Shown: piece by piece, positions 8,528 through 17,600 of the stretch | Layout of the letters: every line of letters starts with the position of its first letter | How positions within the stretch are numbered: position 1 is the stretch's first letter | From: Actinomadura violacea | GTDB lineage: Bacteria > Actinomycetota > Actinomycetes > Streptosporangiales > Streptosporangiaceae | Direction: 5' to 3' | DNA length: 64,000 nt | NCBI RefSeq assembly: GCF_017573465.1 | Contig: NZ_JAGEPF010000013.1 | Coordinates: forward strand, 124,001 to 188,000 | Made by a program: the position numbers and the translations under genes | The notes under the pieces: model-generated | Databases searched by the model: none | The model's input: the letters and a program-made list of their open reading frames with translations, nothing else | Told to the model about the DNA's origin: nothing

Positions 8528-9958
8528 ATGGAAGATCCGGACGGCCAGCTCGGCGCGCTCGAGCGGGCCGTCGAGGGGACGCTCGCCGAGGGCGTGCTGG
8601 AGTTCGACGACGACGCGGCCGTCCTGCGGATCGAAGGCTCCCTCGTCCTCACCACCGGCTGGTTCCTGACCTGCGCCGCCGCCGGCGTCGTGCTGCTGCT
8701 GGCGGGCGCCGTCCTGTCGCTCGCCGGGCTGCGGTCCGCCGCGACCTGGGCGCTCGCCCCCGGCGCCGTGATGGTCGCGGTCGTCCTGGCGTTCCTGCTC
8801 GCGCTGCGGTTCACGCCGCTGCCCGCGCTCTGGCCCGAGCTGGAGCTGCGCTTCACCGAGCAGGCGATGGTGCACCGGCGCACCCGCGTCCCGTTCGGCG
8901 ACCTGCGCCCCGAGCACCTGGTGTGGAAGAACGGCCGGTTCTTCCGGCGGCTGTACGTCCGGCACCCGTCGCTGCGCAAGCAGCTCGCCGGGTTCTTCGA
9001 CAGCGAGGAGCGGCAGGCCGCCGAGTTCCGGCGCCGGCTCTGGGAGCTGATCTCCGCGCCCGACCTGCCCGGCGTCCTCGCCCACGGCAGCGACCTCACC
9101 CCCGTGCAGCGCTGGATCGTCGGCGCGGGCGCCCCGTACGGCGCGATCAACGGGTTCCGGCTGGACCGGCTCGGCGCCGCGCCCGGCACGTCCGCCGCGG
9201 CCGCCGACCGGCGCACCGCGCAGGAGCTGCTGCGCGAACCGTGGGGCGCCTACGACCTGGAGCAGCTGCTCGCCGCGGTGAACTGGCTCGTCCAGGAGGG
9301 GCACCGCGCCGACTTCACCATGGACGCCGACCTCGCCGCCCGCCCGCCCGAGCTGCGCGAACGCTACGCCGCGCTGCTGCGCGAGGTCGACGGCCTCATC
9401 GCCGCCGACCGGCTGGAGCCGCCTTTCGTGGAGCGGCTCATCGAGCTCGTCCGGGTCCGGTACGGCGCGGCGGGCGCCGCGTACGCCAAGCTCGTCCCGC
9501 CGCTGCTGCGCGACGAGCCCGGCGCGGACGCCGCCGAGGAGGGCGCGGAGCTGGCCCAGTTCCTGCACCGGCTGTTCAACGACCGCGGCCACGCCGCCGA
9601 GGAGCTGCACCGGCTGGACGTCCTCGCCGACCCCGCCCTGCGCGCCAACGCCGGCCGGTTCCTGGTCTGGGACTACGCGCGCGCGTTGATGCTGTACCGG
9701 TGGGGCCACATCGTGGGCTGGCTGACCGAGGAGTACTGCTGGGAGCGGATGCTGCCGCTCGCCCTCGACGTCCAGCGCCGGTACACCTCCTGGCACGACA
9801 TGGCGACCTGCTACCTGCAAGGACGGCTGCTGTGGTCGGGCGGCGGCGGGCAGGCGCAGGCCGAGTACGAGCGGCTCGTCGAGCACCTCGCCGCCGAGCG
9901 GCGCAGCCCGTGGAACCTCGTGCCGTGGGACCTCGAACTGACCCGCGACTGGACCTGA
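8528..9958 (+). CDS. Membrane protein with C-terminal DUF1266 domain
   Basis: 476 residues. Two transmembrane helices (about residues 44-66 and 72-95) are followed by a PH-like stretch (LELRFTEQAMVHRRTRVPF). The C-terminal 200 residues fit DUF1266: WDYARALMLYRWGHIVGWL then EEYCWERMLPLALDVQRRY and SWHDMATCYLQGRLLW. DUF1266 proteins recur in polymorphic-toxin and ESX loci, but their function is unknown. The stop is only 14 bases from the convergent 9973-10440 gene. Confidence 0.7.
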   Translation: MEDPDGQLGALERAVEGTLAEGVLEFDDDAAVLRIEGSLVLTTGWFLTCAAAGVVLLLAGAVLSLAGLRSAATWALAPGAVMVAVVLAFLLALRFTPLPALWPELELRFTEQAMVHRRTRVPFGDLRPEHLVWKNGRFFRRLYVRHPSLRKQLAGFFDSEERQAAEFRRRLWELISAPDLPGVLAHGSDLTPVQRWIVGAGAPYGAINGFRLDRLGAAPGTSAAAADRRTAQELLREPWGAYDLEQLLAAVNWLVQEGHRADFTMDADLAARPPELRERYAALLREVDGLIAADRLEPPFVERLIELVRVRYGAAGAAYAKLVPPLLRDEPGADAAEEGAELAQFLHRLFNDRGHAAEELHRLDVLADPALRANAGRFLVWDYARALMLYRWGHIVGWLTEEYCWERMLPLALDVQRRYTSWHDMATCYLQGRLLWSGGGGQAQAEYERLVEHLAAERRSPWNLVPWDLELTRDWT

Positions 9959-9972
9959 TCGGGCCCGGGGGC

Positions 9973-10440
9973 TCAGCCGCCGATGACCCCGCCCTGGTAG
10001 GCGGCTCCGTCCGCCGCGCCCGGCGCCTCCGCGGCCGCGCCGCCGCCCTCGCCGGACGCCCGCCAGCTCTGCGCCGGCGCATCGCTCTCCCCGTCGGGGT
10101 ACACCGTCCCGCCGAGCCAGTGCACCAGCGAGTCGGCGAACTTGCGGGCGACGCGCGGCGCGTCCGGCAGATCGGCGACCGCGCGGATGTCGACCCACCA
10201 GACCGGCGCGACGACCCGGGCCGCGAACTCCGCGCCGAGCAGCCGGCCGATCTCGCCCTGCACCGACACCTGCACCGCGTCCTCGATCGCGACGAGCAGC
10301 CGGCCGTCCGCGTCGTACAGCAGCGTCGGCTCCGGCTCGCCGCCGCGCAGCTCCAGCGGCTCGCCCATCGCGATCATGCCGTCGGCGACGGCGTGCACGT
10401 CCGGGCGGCGGCGCACCAGCGCGACCAGGTCGCTGCTCAT
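9973..10440 (-). CDS. DUF6177-like protein, N-terminal-half type
   Basis: 155 residues: MSSDLVALVRRRPDVHAV, GRLLVAIEDAVQVSVQGEI, VVAPVWWVDIRA, LVHWLGGTVYP. From memory this matches the N-terminal part of Streptomyces DUF6177 proteins. The C-terminal 30 residues are Ala/Gly-rich filler. The ATG overlaps the stop of the MinD-like gene (ATGA at 10437-10440), so translation should be coupled to that gene. It is cytoplasmic by prediction, and the function is unknown. Confidence 0.65.
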   Translation of the reverse strand: MSSDLVALVRRRPDVHAVADGMIAMGEPLELRGGEPEPTLLYDADGRLLVAIEDAVQVSVQGEIGRLLGAEFAARVVAPVWWVDIRAVADLPDAPRVARKFADSLVHWLGGTVYPDGESDAPAQSWRASGEGGGAAAEAPGAADGAAYQGGVIGG

Positions 10441-12239
10441 CGGACCGCCCCCGCGCCGAGCGAGCGGGCGAACACCTCGTGCACCACCTGGATACCCGCC
10501 ATCCGCGCCGCGGCCGACACCCGGCCGAGGTCCAGCGAGCTGCCCGTCGCCAGATGCCGGTCGTAGGGCACCGCCACCACCGGCAGCCCCCACGCGGCCA
10601 GCATCTGGTGCGCGCGCTGCAGGTCGGCGCCGACCTGCGGGGCGTGCGACACCATCGCGATCACGGTGCGGCGCAGCACGTCCTGCTGGTCGTTGGAGAC
10701 GAACCACTCCAGCGCCCCGCGCGCGCTCAGCGCCCCGTCGACCGTCCCGGGCGTCACCAGCACCAGGCCGTGCGAGCCCGCGATGACGCCGCGGTTGACC
10801 TCGGTGAGGATGCCCGCGCCGCAGTCGACGACCGTCGCCGCGACGTACCGGCTCACCGCGCTCAGCGCCGTCTCGAACGTCTCCAGCGTGAACTCGCCGG
10901 CGATCCGGCCGCCGCGCGTGGACGACAGCACCCACAGGCCGTCGGGCGTGCGGGTGAGGAACCGCGCCGCGTCCTCGAACGACTGCGGCCTCTGCGCGGC
11001 CAGGTCGAACAGCGACAGCTGCGAGCTGACGCCGAGCCGCAGCGGCAGCGAGCCGAGCTCGGCGTCGGCGTCGGCGGCCAGCACGCGGTCGGCGCGGTGC
11101 CGGGCCAGTTCCGTCGCGACGAGCGCGGCCATCGTCGTCTTGCCCGCGCCGCCGCGCACGCTCGCCACCGCGATCTGCCGGGAGCTCGCCACGGACCGCT
11201 GCATCAGCTCGCTGAACGCGGCGAGCAGCCGGGCCTCGCGGGCGCCGCCGCCGACGGCCTTCAGCACGCCGCGCCCGACCCGGCGGCCCAGCGCGTCGCC
11301 GTGCTGGTTCCTGCGGACGAGGTCGGAGGGCGGGATCTGGTGGCCGGTCGCCTGGCCGGGGCCGGCGGGCTGCCCGGGCATGCCGGGCTGGACGGGCGCG
11401 GCCTGCTGCGCGGCGGCCTGCTGCGCGGCGGCGGCCGGGCCGGGCCAGCCGGGCTGCTGCCCCTGCTGCCGGGCCGCCGGGTCGCCGGCCTGCGGGACGG
11501 CGCCGAGGACCGGGTTGACCGCGGCCTCCCAGTCGAAGTCCGAGTGGACGAGCGGGTCGGCCTGCTGCTGCGTCTCGGCCGGGACGTCCGCCGCCTGCTG
11601 CGCGGCCGCCTGCTGCGCCGCGGCCTGCTGTGCGGCTGCTTGCTGGGCGGCTGCTTGTTGTGCCGCCGCCTGCCGGGCGGCCGCTTGCTGCTGCATGGCC
11701 TGCTGCTGCGCGGCGAGCTGCTCCTGGAACGCCTGCTGCTGGGCGGCTGCGGCCTGCTGCGCCGCCGTCTCCTGCTGGGCCTGGGGGGACGGCATCGGCT
11801 CGGGCATCGCCGGCTCGGGCGGCTCTGGCAGCAGCGGGGCGGGCTCGTCCTGGACGCCCTGCGGCACCTCCGCGACCTGCGGGAACGGCGGCGCCTCAGG
11901 AACCGGGTCCGGCTGCGGGAAGGGCGGCGCCTCCGGAACGGGAGCGGCCTCAGGGGCGGGAGCGGGCGCCTCCGGCACGGGCTGCACCGGCGGCAGCGCC
12001 GGCGCGGACGGGCCGGGCCCGGCGGCCTGCGGCTCGGGCTGCGGCTCCTCCTGCGCGGCCTGCGCCACCTGCGGCGGGACGGACGCGGCGGGCGCCCTTT
12101 CCTGGGCAGGCCGCGGCGGAGCATCGGCGCCCCACGTCCCCTGCGCGGGGCCGGACGGCGTCGTGTCGAGGACCTGCAGTCCGCGCCCGGACACGCCGAT
12201 CTCGCGCAGTACCGCCTGCTGCCAGCTGGAGTCGGACAC
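10437..12239 (-). CDS. EspI-like MinD/ParA-type ATPase with long Pro/Gln/Ala-rich N-terminus
   Basis: 600 residues. The first 340 or so are low complexity, with Pro-Glu-Ala runs, then Gln/Ala repeats of AAQQA units. The C-terminal 260 residues form a MinD-type P-loop ATPase: deviant Walker A VRGGAGKTTMAALVATEL, VLAADADAELGS (switch) and ATVVDCGAGIL (Walker B region). A Pro-rich tail fused to such an ATPase is the layout of mycobacterial EspI, an ESX-1 regulator that responds to energy state. It is coupled by ATGA overlap to the DUF6177-like gene, which supports a role with the ESX apparatus. The exact function is inferred. Confidence 0.75.
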   Translation of the reverse strand: MSDSSWQQAVLREIGVSGRGLQVLDTTPSGPAQGTWGADAPPRPAQERAPAASVPPQVAQAAQEEPQPEPQAAGPGPSAPALPPVQPVPEAPAPAPEAAPVPEAPPFPQPDPVPEAPPFPQVAEVPQGVQDEPAPLLPEPPEPAMPEPMPSPQAQQETAAQQAAAAQQQAFQEQLAAQQQAMQQQAAARQAAAQQAAAQQAAAQQAAAQQAAAQQAADVPAETQQQADPLVHSDFDWEAAVNPVLGAVPQAGDPAARQQGQQPGWPGPAAAAQQAAAQQAAPVQPGMPGQPAGPGQATGHQIPPSDLVRRNQHGDALGRRVGRGVLKAVGGGAREARLLAAFSELMQRSVASSRQIAVASVRGGAGKTTMAALVATELARHRADRVLAADADAELGSLPLRLGVSSQLSLFDLAAQRPQSFEDAARFLTRTPDGLWVLSSTRGGRIAGEFTLETFETALSAVSRYVAATVVDCGAGILTEVNRGVIAGSHGLVLVTPGTVDGALSARGALEWFVSNDQQDVLRRTVIAMVSHAPQVGADLQRAHQMLAAWGLPVVAVPYDRHLATGSSLDLGRVSAAARMAGIQVVHEVFARSLGAGAVR

Positions 12240-12461
12240 CTGCCTCCCCTCTCCTCGCCAAGACTACGAGACACCCGTCGTCCCACGCACCGCCGCGGCC
12301 CGCAGGCCCTGCCCGCAAAGGGATCCGGGGCATGGTGCACACCGGTCTCACCGGCACAGACGGCATCAGACCGGCAATCTGCCCTGAAATCACCATGACC
12401 TGCCCGCTAGTCTTGCCGGACCTCAATCGGCACCCCGCCACGCCACACACCGCCCGGAGCG

Positions 12462-13298
12462 ATGATGAACCCCCCTGAATGGCCCGGTCAGCCCGGCGGG
12501 CCGGGCTACCCGCCGCCGCCGGCGCCGCCCGGCCCCCCGATGCCCGGCCCGCCCGGCCCGCCGATGCCCGGCGCGCCGATGGGCTTCCCGCCCCCGCCGC
12601 GACGCAGCGGCGGCGGCCCGCTCGTGCCGCTGCTGATCATCGGCGTGGTCGTGGTGCTCGCCGTCGTCGGCGTCGGCGCCTTCCTCGTCCTGAACAGCGG
12701 CGACGACGACAAGCCGAACCGGTCCGTCGCGATGCCGACGCTGACCCACCTCAACCCGTCCTCGGGCACCACCTACGCGCCGCCGTCGCCGCGCACGTCC
12801 AGCGGCGGCGGGACGGGCGACCCGTCCAGCGTCCTCACCCGGACGATCCGGACGGCGAAGGGCAACACCTTCACCCAGGCGGGCGTCCGGACCGAGTCGT
12901 GCATCACCCGCGCCAACGCCAAGCTGCTGCCCACGCTGCGCCAGCACCCGTGCGTCGGGCTCATGCACTCGGCCGTCTACGCCAACCCGGGCCGGACCAT
13001 CATCACGTCCGTGTCGATCATGACGCTGGCGAGCCCGTCCGCGGCGATCAGCGTCAAGGGCGCCACCGACCAGAGCGGCTGGCCGAAGCTGCTCACCCCG
13101 TCGGACGCCAGCGGGATCCCGCAGCCGCGGGCGAACCCGGCGTACTGGACGCGGACCTGGTCGCAGGGCCGGAACGTGATCTTCGCGCAGTCGTACTGGC
13201 GGAGCGGCGGCCCGACCGGCGGCCGCACCGGCAGCGTCTTCGCGACCGCCGGCGAGCTCGGCGTCGAGGTCACCAACACCCTGCTCTGGTCGAACTGA
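12462..13298 (+). CDS. Pro-rich single-pass membrane protein with extracytoplasmic domain
   Basis: 278 residues: a Pro/Gly/Met-rich cytoplasmic tail of about 45 residues, a helix (LVPLLIIGVVVVLAVVGVGAFLVL), then an exterior domain with two cysteines (SCITRANAKLLPTLRQHPC) that could form a disulfide. I do not recognise the domain. It resembles other tail-helix-domain proteins of this window (38932-39831), which are common around ESX loci. Start codons at 12462 and 12465 are equivalent. The last coding bases are repeated just after the stop. Confidence 0.65.
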   Translation: MMNPPEWPGQPGGPGYPPPPAPPGPPMPGPPGPPMPGAPMGFPPPPRRSGGGPLVPLLIIGVVVVLAVVGVGAFLVLNSGDDDKPNRSVAMPTLTHLNPSSGTTYAPPSPRTSSGGGTGDPSSVLTRTIRTAKGNTFTQAGVRTESCITRANAKLLPTLRQHPCVGLMHSAVYANPGRTIITSVSIMTLASPSAAISVKGATDQSGWPKLLTPSDASGIPQPRANPAYWTRTWSQGRNVIFAQSYWRSGGPTGGRTGSVFATAGELGVEVTNTLLWSN

Positions 13299-13317
13299 CG
13301 GGGCTCTGGTCGAACTG
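13283..13317. repeat. Short duplication around a stop codon
   Basis: GCTCTGGTCGAACTGA appears as the last codons and stop of the 12462-13298 gene and again immediately afterwards, ending near 13317. It looks like a slippage duplication. Confidence 0.75.
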
Positions 13318-13336
13318 ATGGAACGTGCCGCACGGC

Positions 13337-13368
13337 GGCGGGACGGGCGGACGGCCGCCCGTCCCGCC
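13337..13368. terminator. Perfect 14-bp hairpin between convergent genes
   Basis: Arms GGCGGGACGGGCGG (13337-13350) and its exact complement (13355-13368) flank a 4-base loop. It sits between the 12462-13298 and 13393-13668 genes and can serve both directions. Confidence 0.75.
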
Positions 13369-13392
13369 CCGCAGCGGCCCGTCCCGGCCCGG

Positions 13393-13668
13393 TCAGCCGT
13401 CCTGCCGCTGCGCCTCGCGCTTGCGGGCCAGCGCCCGCTCGTAGGACGCCAGCGCGCGCTCGCCGCCCGGCCGCATCTCGAACCGGATCCCGCGGTCGCC
13501 CTCGAACGGCTCCCGGTGGTCGAAGCCGCCGGTGTAGATCTCGGCGGGCACCCGCTCGGGGAACGCCTCGCAGTACGGGACCCACGCGTCCATCGACGTC
13601 TCCGCACCCGGGTTCGCCCGCTGCCGGAGACGCACGCACGCGTCACAGATGCTGGGTCTCCTGCGCAT
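13393..13668 (-). CDS. Small Cys-containing hypothetical protein
   Basis: 91 residues: MRRRPSICDACVRLRQR near the start, then WVPYCEAFPERVPAEIYTGG. The CxxC plus a later Cys suggests a metal-bound or redox site. The protein reads as real because of the conserved-looking DHREPFEGDRGIRFEM stretch and GGAGAGGA upstream of the ATG at 13668. The longer frame to 13809 is Arg-rich shadow. The function is unknown. Confidence 0.55.
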   Translation of the reverse strand: MRRRPSICDACVRLRQRANPGAETSMDAWVPYCEAFPERVPAEIYTGGFDHREPFEGDRGIRFEMRPGGERALASYERALARKREAQRQDG

Positions 13669-13790
13669 GGTCGGGCCGTCCTCTCCGCTGCCTGCTCGCG
13701 CCGCCCGCACGCGCCGCCGGCGGCCACGCCGCAGTGTTCCACACCCGCGGCGACATGCCCCCCGACCTGTCACGATCACCAGGGAACGGG

Positions 13791-13820
13791 TTGCGACTTG
13801 AGCGACCAAATCATCATAAT
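13791..13820 (+). promoter_or_regulatory. Predicted promoter of the toxin operon
   Basis: TTGCGA (13791-13796) and CATAAT (13815-13820) are separated by 18 bp in a locally A+T-richer stretch. A start near 13827 would leave a leader of about 68 bases before the GTG at 13895. It is the best promoter match ahead of the YbaB-WXG100-toxin genes. Confidence 0.5.
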
Positions 13821-13894
13821 GAACCCTCTCTGTGTGTCTGTGATCGTGCGCGGTCGCGGGCTCGTTCAGCTCCCGACGAACAGAGGGGTCCCCC

Positions 13895-14302
13895 GTGCGC
13901 GCTGAATGGCAGGCGCATATCGACGAACTCCTGCAGACCTACCAGGAGAAGCGCAAGCAGATCCAGGACATGCAGTCCCGGCTGGAGACCATCGAGGCGT
14001 CCGCCGAGGCCGCCGACGGCATGGTCCGCGTCAAGGTCGACCGGCAGGGCCGGCTGACCTCGCTGGAACTCGACCCGCGGATCTCCCGCAAGCTCGGCAC
14101 CGAGGAGCTCGCCGAGGCCGTCATGGAGGCGTCGAAGAAGGCGCAGGCCGACGTCGCCGAGCAGATGCGCGCCGCGATGCAGGGCCTCACCCCCGCCGGC
14201 GCGTCCGGCGGGGAGGGCGGGTTCGACCTCGCCAAGCTGCTGCCCGAACGCCCCGACGACATCGAGGCGGTCCGCGACCGCCTCGGGATCCAGCCGAAAT
14301 GA
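13895..14302 (+). CDS. YbaB/EbfC-like protein (ESX-associated)
   Basis: 135 residues: an N-terminal helix (WQAHIDELLQTYQEKRKQIQDM), then the beta-hairpin core VRVKVDRQGRLTSLELDP and a C-terminal helix (AEAVMEASKKAQADVAEQMRAAM). This is the YbaB fold, normally a dimeric nucleoid-binding protein. Proteins of this type recur beside WXG100 genes in actinomycetes, where they may bind substrates or DNA. The GTG start has GAGGGG about 6 bases upstream. The stop overlaps the next start (ATGA, 14299-14302). Confidence 0.8.
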   Translation: MRAEWQAHIDELLQTYQEKRKQIQDMQSRLETIEASAEAADGMVRVKVDRQGRLTSLELDPRISRKLGTEELAEAVMEASKKAQADVAEQMRAAMQGLTPAGASGGEGGFDLAKLLPERPDDIEAVRDRLGIQPK

Positions 14303-14601
14303 CCTTCGACGGCTACGAGGTCGACACCGAGGACCTCAAACGCGCCGGCGGCGGCTTCGAGACCAACGCCAACACGCTGCAGCAGATCCTCGACGCGCTG
14401 AACTCGGCGCTGCAGGCCGAGGGCAAGTGCTGGGGCGCCGACGAGACCGGCCAGAAGTTCGAAGAGGGCTACGCCGAGCCGAGCAAGAACGTCCTGGAGG
14501 CCTTCCCCAAGCTCAAGACGGGGCTGGACGGCATCAAGAAGGGCGTCGACGAGATGGCCAAGGAATACAAGAAGGCCGAAGACGCCTCGAAGCTGAAGTG
14601 A
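14299..14601 (+). CDS. WXG100-superfamily ESX protein, probable partner of the giant toxin
   Basis: 100 residues, all helical by eye, with a central turn CWGADETGQKF (WxA in place of WxG) and a C-terminal YKKAE that fits the YxxxD/E export signal of ESX substrates. It is translationally coupled to the YbaB-like gene and ends 9 bases before the toxin start. A heterodimer with the ESX-type N-terminus of the toxin is the obvious role but is inferred. Confidence 0.75.
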   Translation: MTFDGYEVDTEDLKRAGGGFETNANTLQQILDALNSALQAEGKCWGADETGQKFEEGYAEPSKNVLEAFPKLKTGLDGIKKGVDEMAKEYKKAEDASKLK

Positions 14602-14610
14602 GCTGATCGC

Positions 14611-17600
14611 GTGGGTCTGGAAATCCCCGCCGAGGTCCAGTGGCTGTCGTGGATCGTCGGCTCCGACTGGCCCGAGGGCGACGAGACCGCGATGCGGCGC
14701 TGCGCCGACGCCTGGCGCCAGGCCGCCACCTCCATCAACGACCTCGTCACCGACGTCACCGGCAGCGTCAACGACGTGCGCGGCACCCTCGACGCCGAGG
14801 CCGCGGAGAAGTTCCAGAAGAACGTCGAGCAGTGGATCACCACGGACCCGCGGCTGCTGCCGAGCATGGCGGAGGCCTGCGGCAAGCTCGCCGACGTCAT
14901 GGACAACGGCGCGCTGGACATCGAGTACGCCAAGTACATGTTCATCGCGCTGCTGATCGTCACCGCGATCGAGATCGCGATGCTGATCGCGGCGGCGTTC
15001 GAGACGTTCGGCGCGTCGACCGCGGGGATCCCGGCCGTGGAGGGCGCGGCGCAGGTCACGGCCCGCACCATCTTCAAAGAGCTGATGGAGAAGCTCGGCG
15101 AGAAGTTCCTCGGCGCGGTCCTGAAGGGCGCCGCGTTCGGCGCGCTGCAGGGCGGCGGGCTCGACCTGGTCGTCCAGGGCGTGCAGATCGCCCAGGGCAA
15201 CCGGAAGGGCGTCGACTGGGGCAAGACGGGGCAGGCCACCCTGGACGGCGCGATCGGCGGCGCGATCTCCGGCGGCATCGGCTTCGGCGCCGGCAAGATC
15301 CCCGGTGTCGGCGACGCGGCCGCCACCCCGCTCGGCAACATGTTCAAGGGCATGGCCCGCGACGGCGCGTCCGAGGCCATCAGCGGCGCGGCCGGCACCA
15401 TCGCCACGTCCGCGATCCACGGCGACCCGCTGAGCTGGGACGCCATCGCCAAGGGCGCCACGTCCGGCGCGTTCGGCGGTGCGGTCGGCGGGGGCAAGGG
15501 CGGCCTGAAGGAGTTCGACGGCGGCCTCCCCGGCGGCGACCCGTCACCGCCGAGCGTCGACCCGACCCCCGTGACGACGCACACCCCGACGGGCGGCGGC
15601 CCGCACGTCACCGGCGGTGGCGGTGGCGGTGGCGGTTCCAACGACGGCGGCGGCTCGGGCGGCGGTTCGGGCGGTGGCGGTGGCGGCTCGCACGGCGGTG
15701 GCGGCGGCTCCCATGACGGCGGCGGAGGCTCGGGCGGCGGAGGCGGCAACCGCATCTCCACCCTGCTCGGCGACAACGGCGGCGGATCGAACCCCGGCGT
15801 CACCCTCGCCTCGGCGACCCCCGAGAGCGGCGGCGGAGGCGGCTCGCCCTCCACGGGCGGCGGCTCCGGCGGCGGGAACCTCGGCGGGAACCCCGCCGCC
15901 TACAGCGGCGGCTCGCCCACCGGCGCCGACGGCGGCTCCCCGGCCTCCCCGTCGAGCACCCCCAACGGCGCCGCCCCCGTCCCCGCCGGCACCACCCCCG
16001 GCGCGACCCCAGGCGGCACGGCCCCGGGCGCTGGTGGCACAGGCGCCGGCTCGGGCGGCGCGCCCGGCGCCCGCCCCGGAGGCGGCGTCCCCGGCAGCAC
16101 TCCACCCCCCTCGACGGGCGGCGCTCCGTCCACCGGCTCCGGTGGGCCCGGCGCCGGCTCCAACCCGTCAGGCGGCTCCGGCCGAGGCCGCGACGAAACC
16201 CCGTCCGGCGGCTCGGCCCCCACCAGCCACCCCGGCACCCCGACTCCGGGCGAAACACACACACCCACCGGCGACGGCACCACCCCGTCCGGTGAACACA
16301 CCCCCGCCTCGGGCGACCCGCACACGCCGACCGGCGAACCGACCAACCCCGCCGGCGGCGCCACCGAGCCACGTCCCGGTGGCGAAAGCACGCCCCCGAA
16401 GAGCGGCGACGGCACCACCCCGTCCAGCGAACGCGCCCCGGCACCGGGCGGCGAGCACGCACCCCGCGACACTCACACGCCCACCGGCAGCGAGCACACG
16501 CCTCCCAAGAGCGGTGACGGCACCACTCCGGCCCGGGACCATGCTCAGGCAACAGGTGGCGCGCGCACGCCGACCGGCGGCGAGCGCACGACCACACCTC
16601 GCGAGCACACCCACGCGCCGGGCAGTGAACCCGCATCCACACCAGGCGGCACGCACACGCCCACGGGCGGGGAGCGGACGCCTGCCTCGGGCGGCACCAC
16701 ACCGAACGGGGACGGGACGGCACCGGCGAGTGGCGGCGGGTCCACGCCGTCCGGGGACGGCAGCGCGGCCTCCACCGGCGGCGGATCGGCCCCGGCGGAC
16801 ACCGGGTCGCTTCCCGGCGGCGACCCCTCGACGTCCGGGGGCGGCGAGACTCCCCCCACGTCCACGGCCGGGAAGCCCGACTCGCAGGACGGCGGCCGCT
16901 CGACCGCCGACCTGCCCGACGCCATGGAGGCGCCCGACCACGGCGCGTCCGACGGGGCGAACGGCCAGGGCGGCGTCGTCGCGGGCGTGCCCATGCCAAT
17001 GGGCGGGATGGGCTCCATGGGCGGCGGTGGCGGTTCCATGCGCAGCGGCGGCGGGCCCGGCGCCGGCGGTTCGCGCGGCCGTACGCCCACGCCGTCCCCT
17101 GAGGCGAGGCGCCCCGAGTCCCCGGCGCGCTCGCCGCAGGAGGCGCAAAGCAGGAGCCCGAGGCCGTCCGAGCCGGGCGACGCGCCGCACGAGAACGTCA
17201 CGGACGGCGCCGAGGACGGACCGCGGCCCACGCCCGAGACGTCCCCCGGCACGGACGACGTCCTGCCCTCCTTCGAGGACACTCCGCCCGCCGACGCGGG
17301 GGGCACCGAGCAGGCGCCGCAGGAGAACACGCCGGCAGGCGACGAGGGCGGGCCGGAACGTCCGCTCACCGACGACGGCACCCCCGCCGAGCACCCCATA
17401 CAGAACCTCGACGACCAAGGCGTCGTCCGGCCGGACGGGCCGCAGGAGCACACGCCGTCCGCCGACGAAGGCGGACGGCCCGCGCCGGAGCGTCCACTGA
17501 CCGACGACAACGCCCCCGCCGAGCACCCGATCCAGGACGTCGACGACCAAGGCGTCGTGCGCGGTGACGCGCCGGAGAGCGGCACCTCACCTGAGGGCGA

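Noticed and set aside
6383..10198. 1271-codon minus-strand open frame
   Set aside because: It is antisense to four well-supported plus-strand genes and is Arg/Gly/Pro/Ala-rich in the way typical of high-G+C shadow frames.
12240..12461. Promoters in the divergent 12239/12462 gap
   Set aside because: No -35/-10 pair with acceptable spacing could be found on either strand.
15600..16900. Gly-rich region resembling PE_PGRS proteins
   Set aside because: There is no PE domain. It is simply the linker of the giant toxin.
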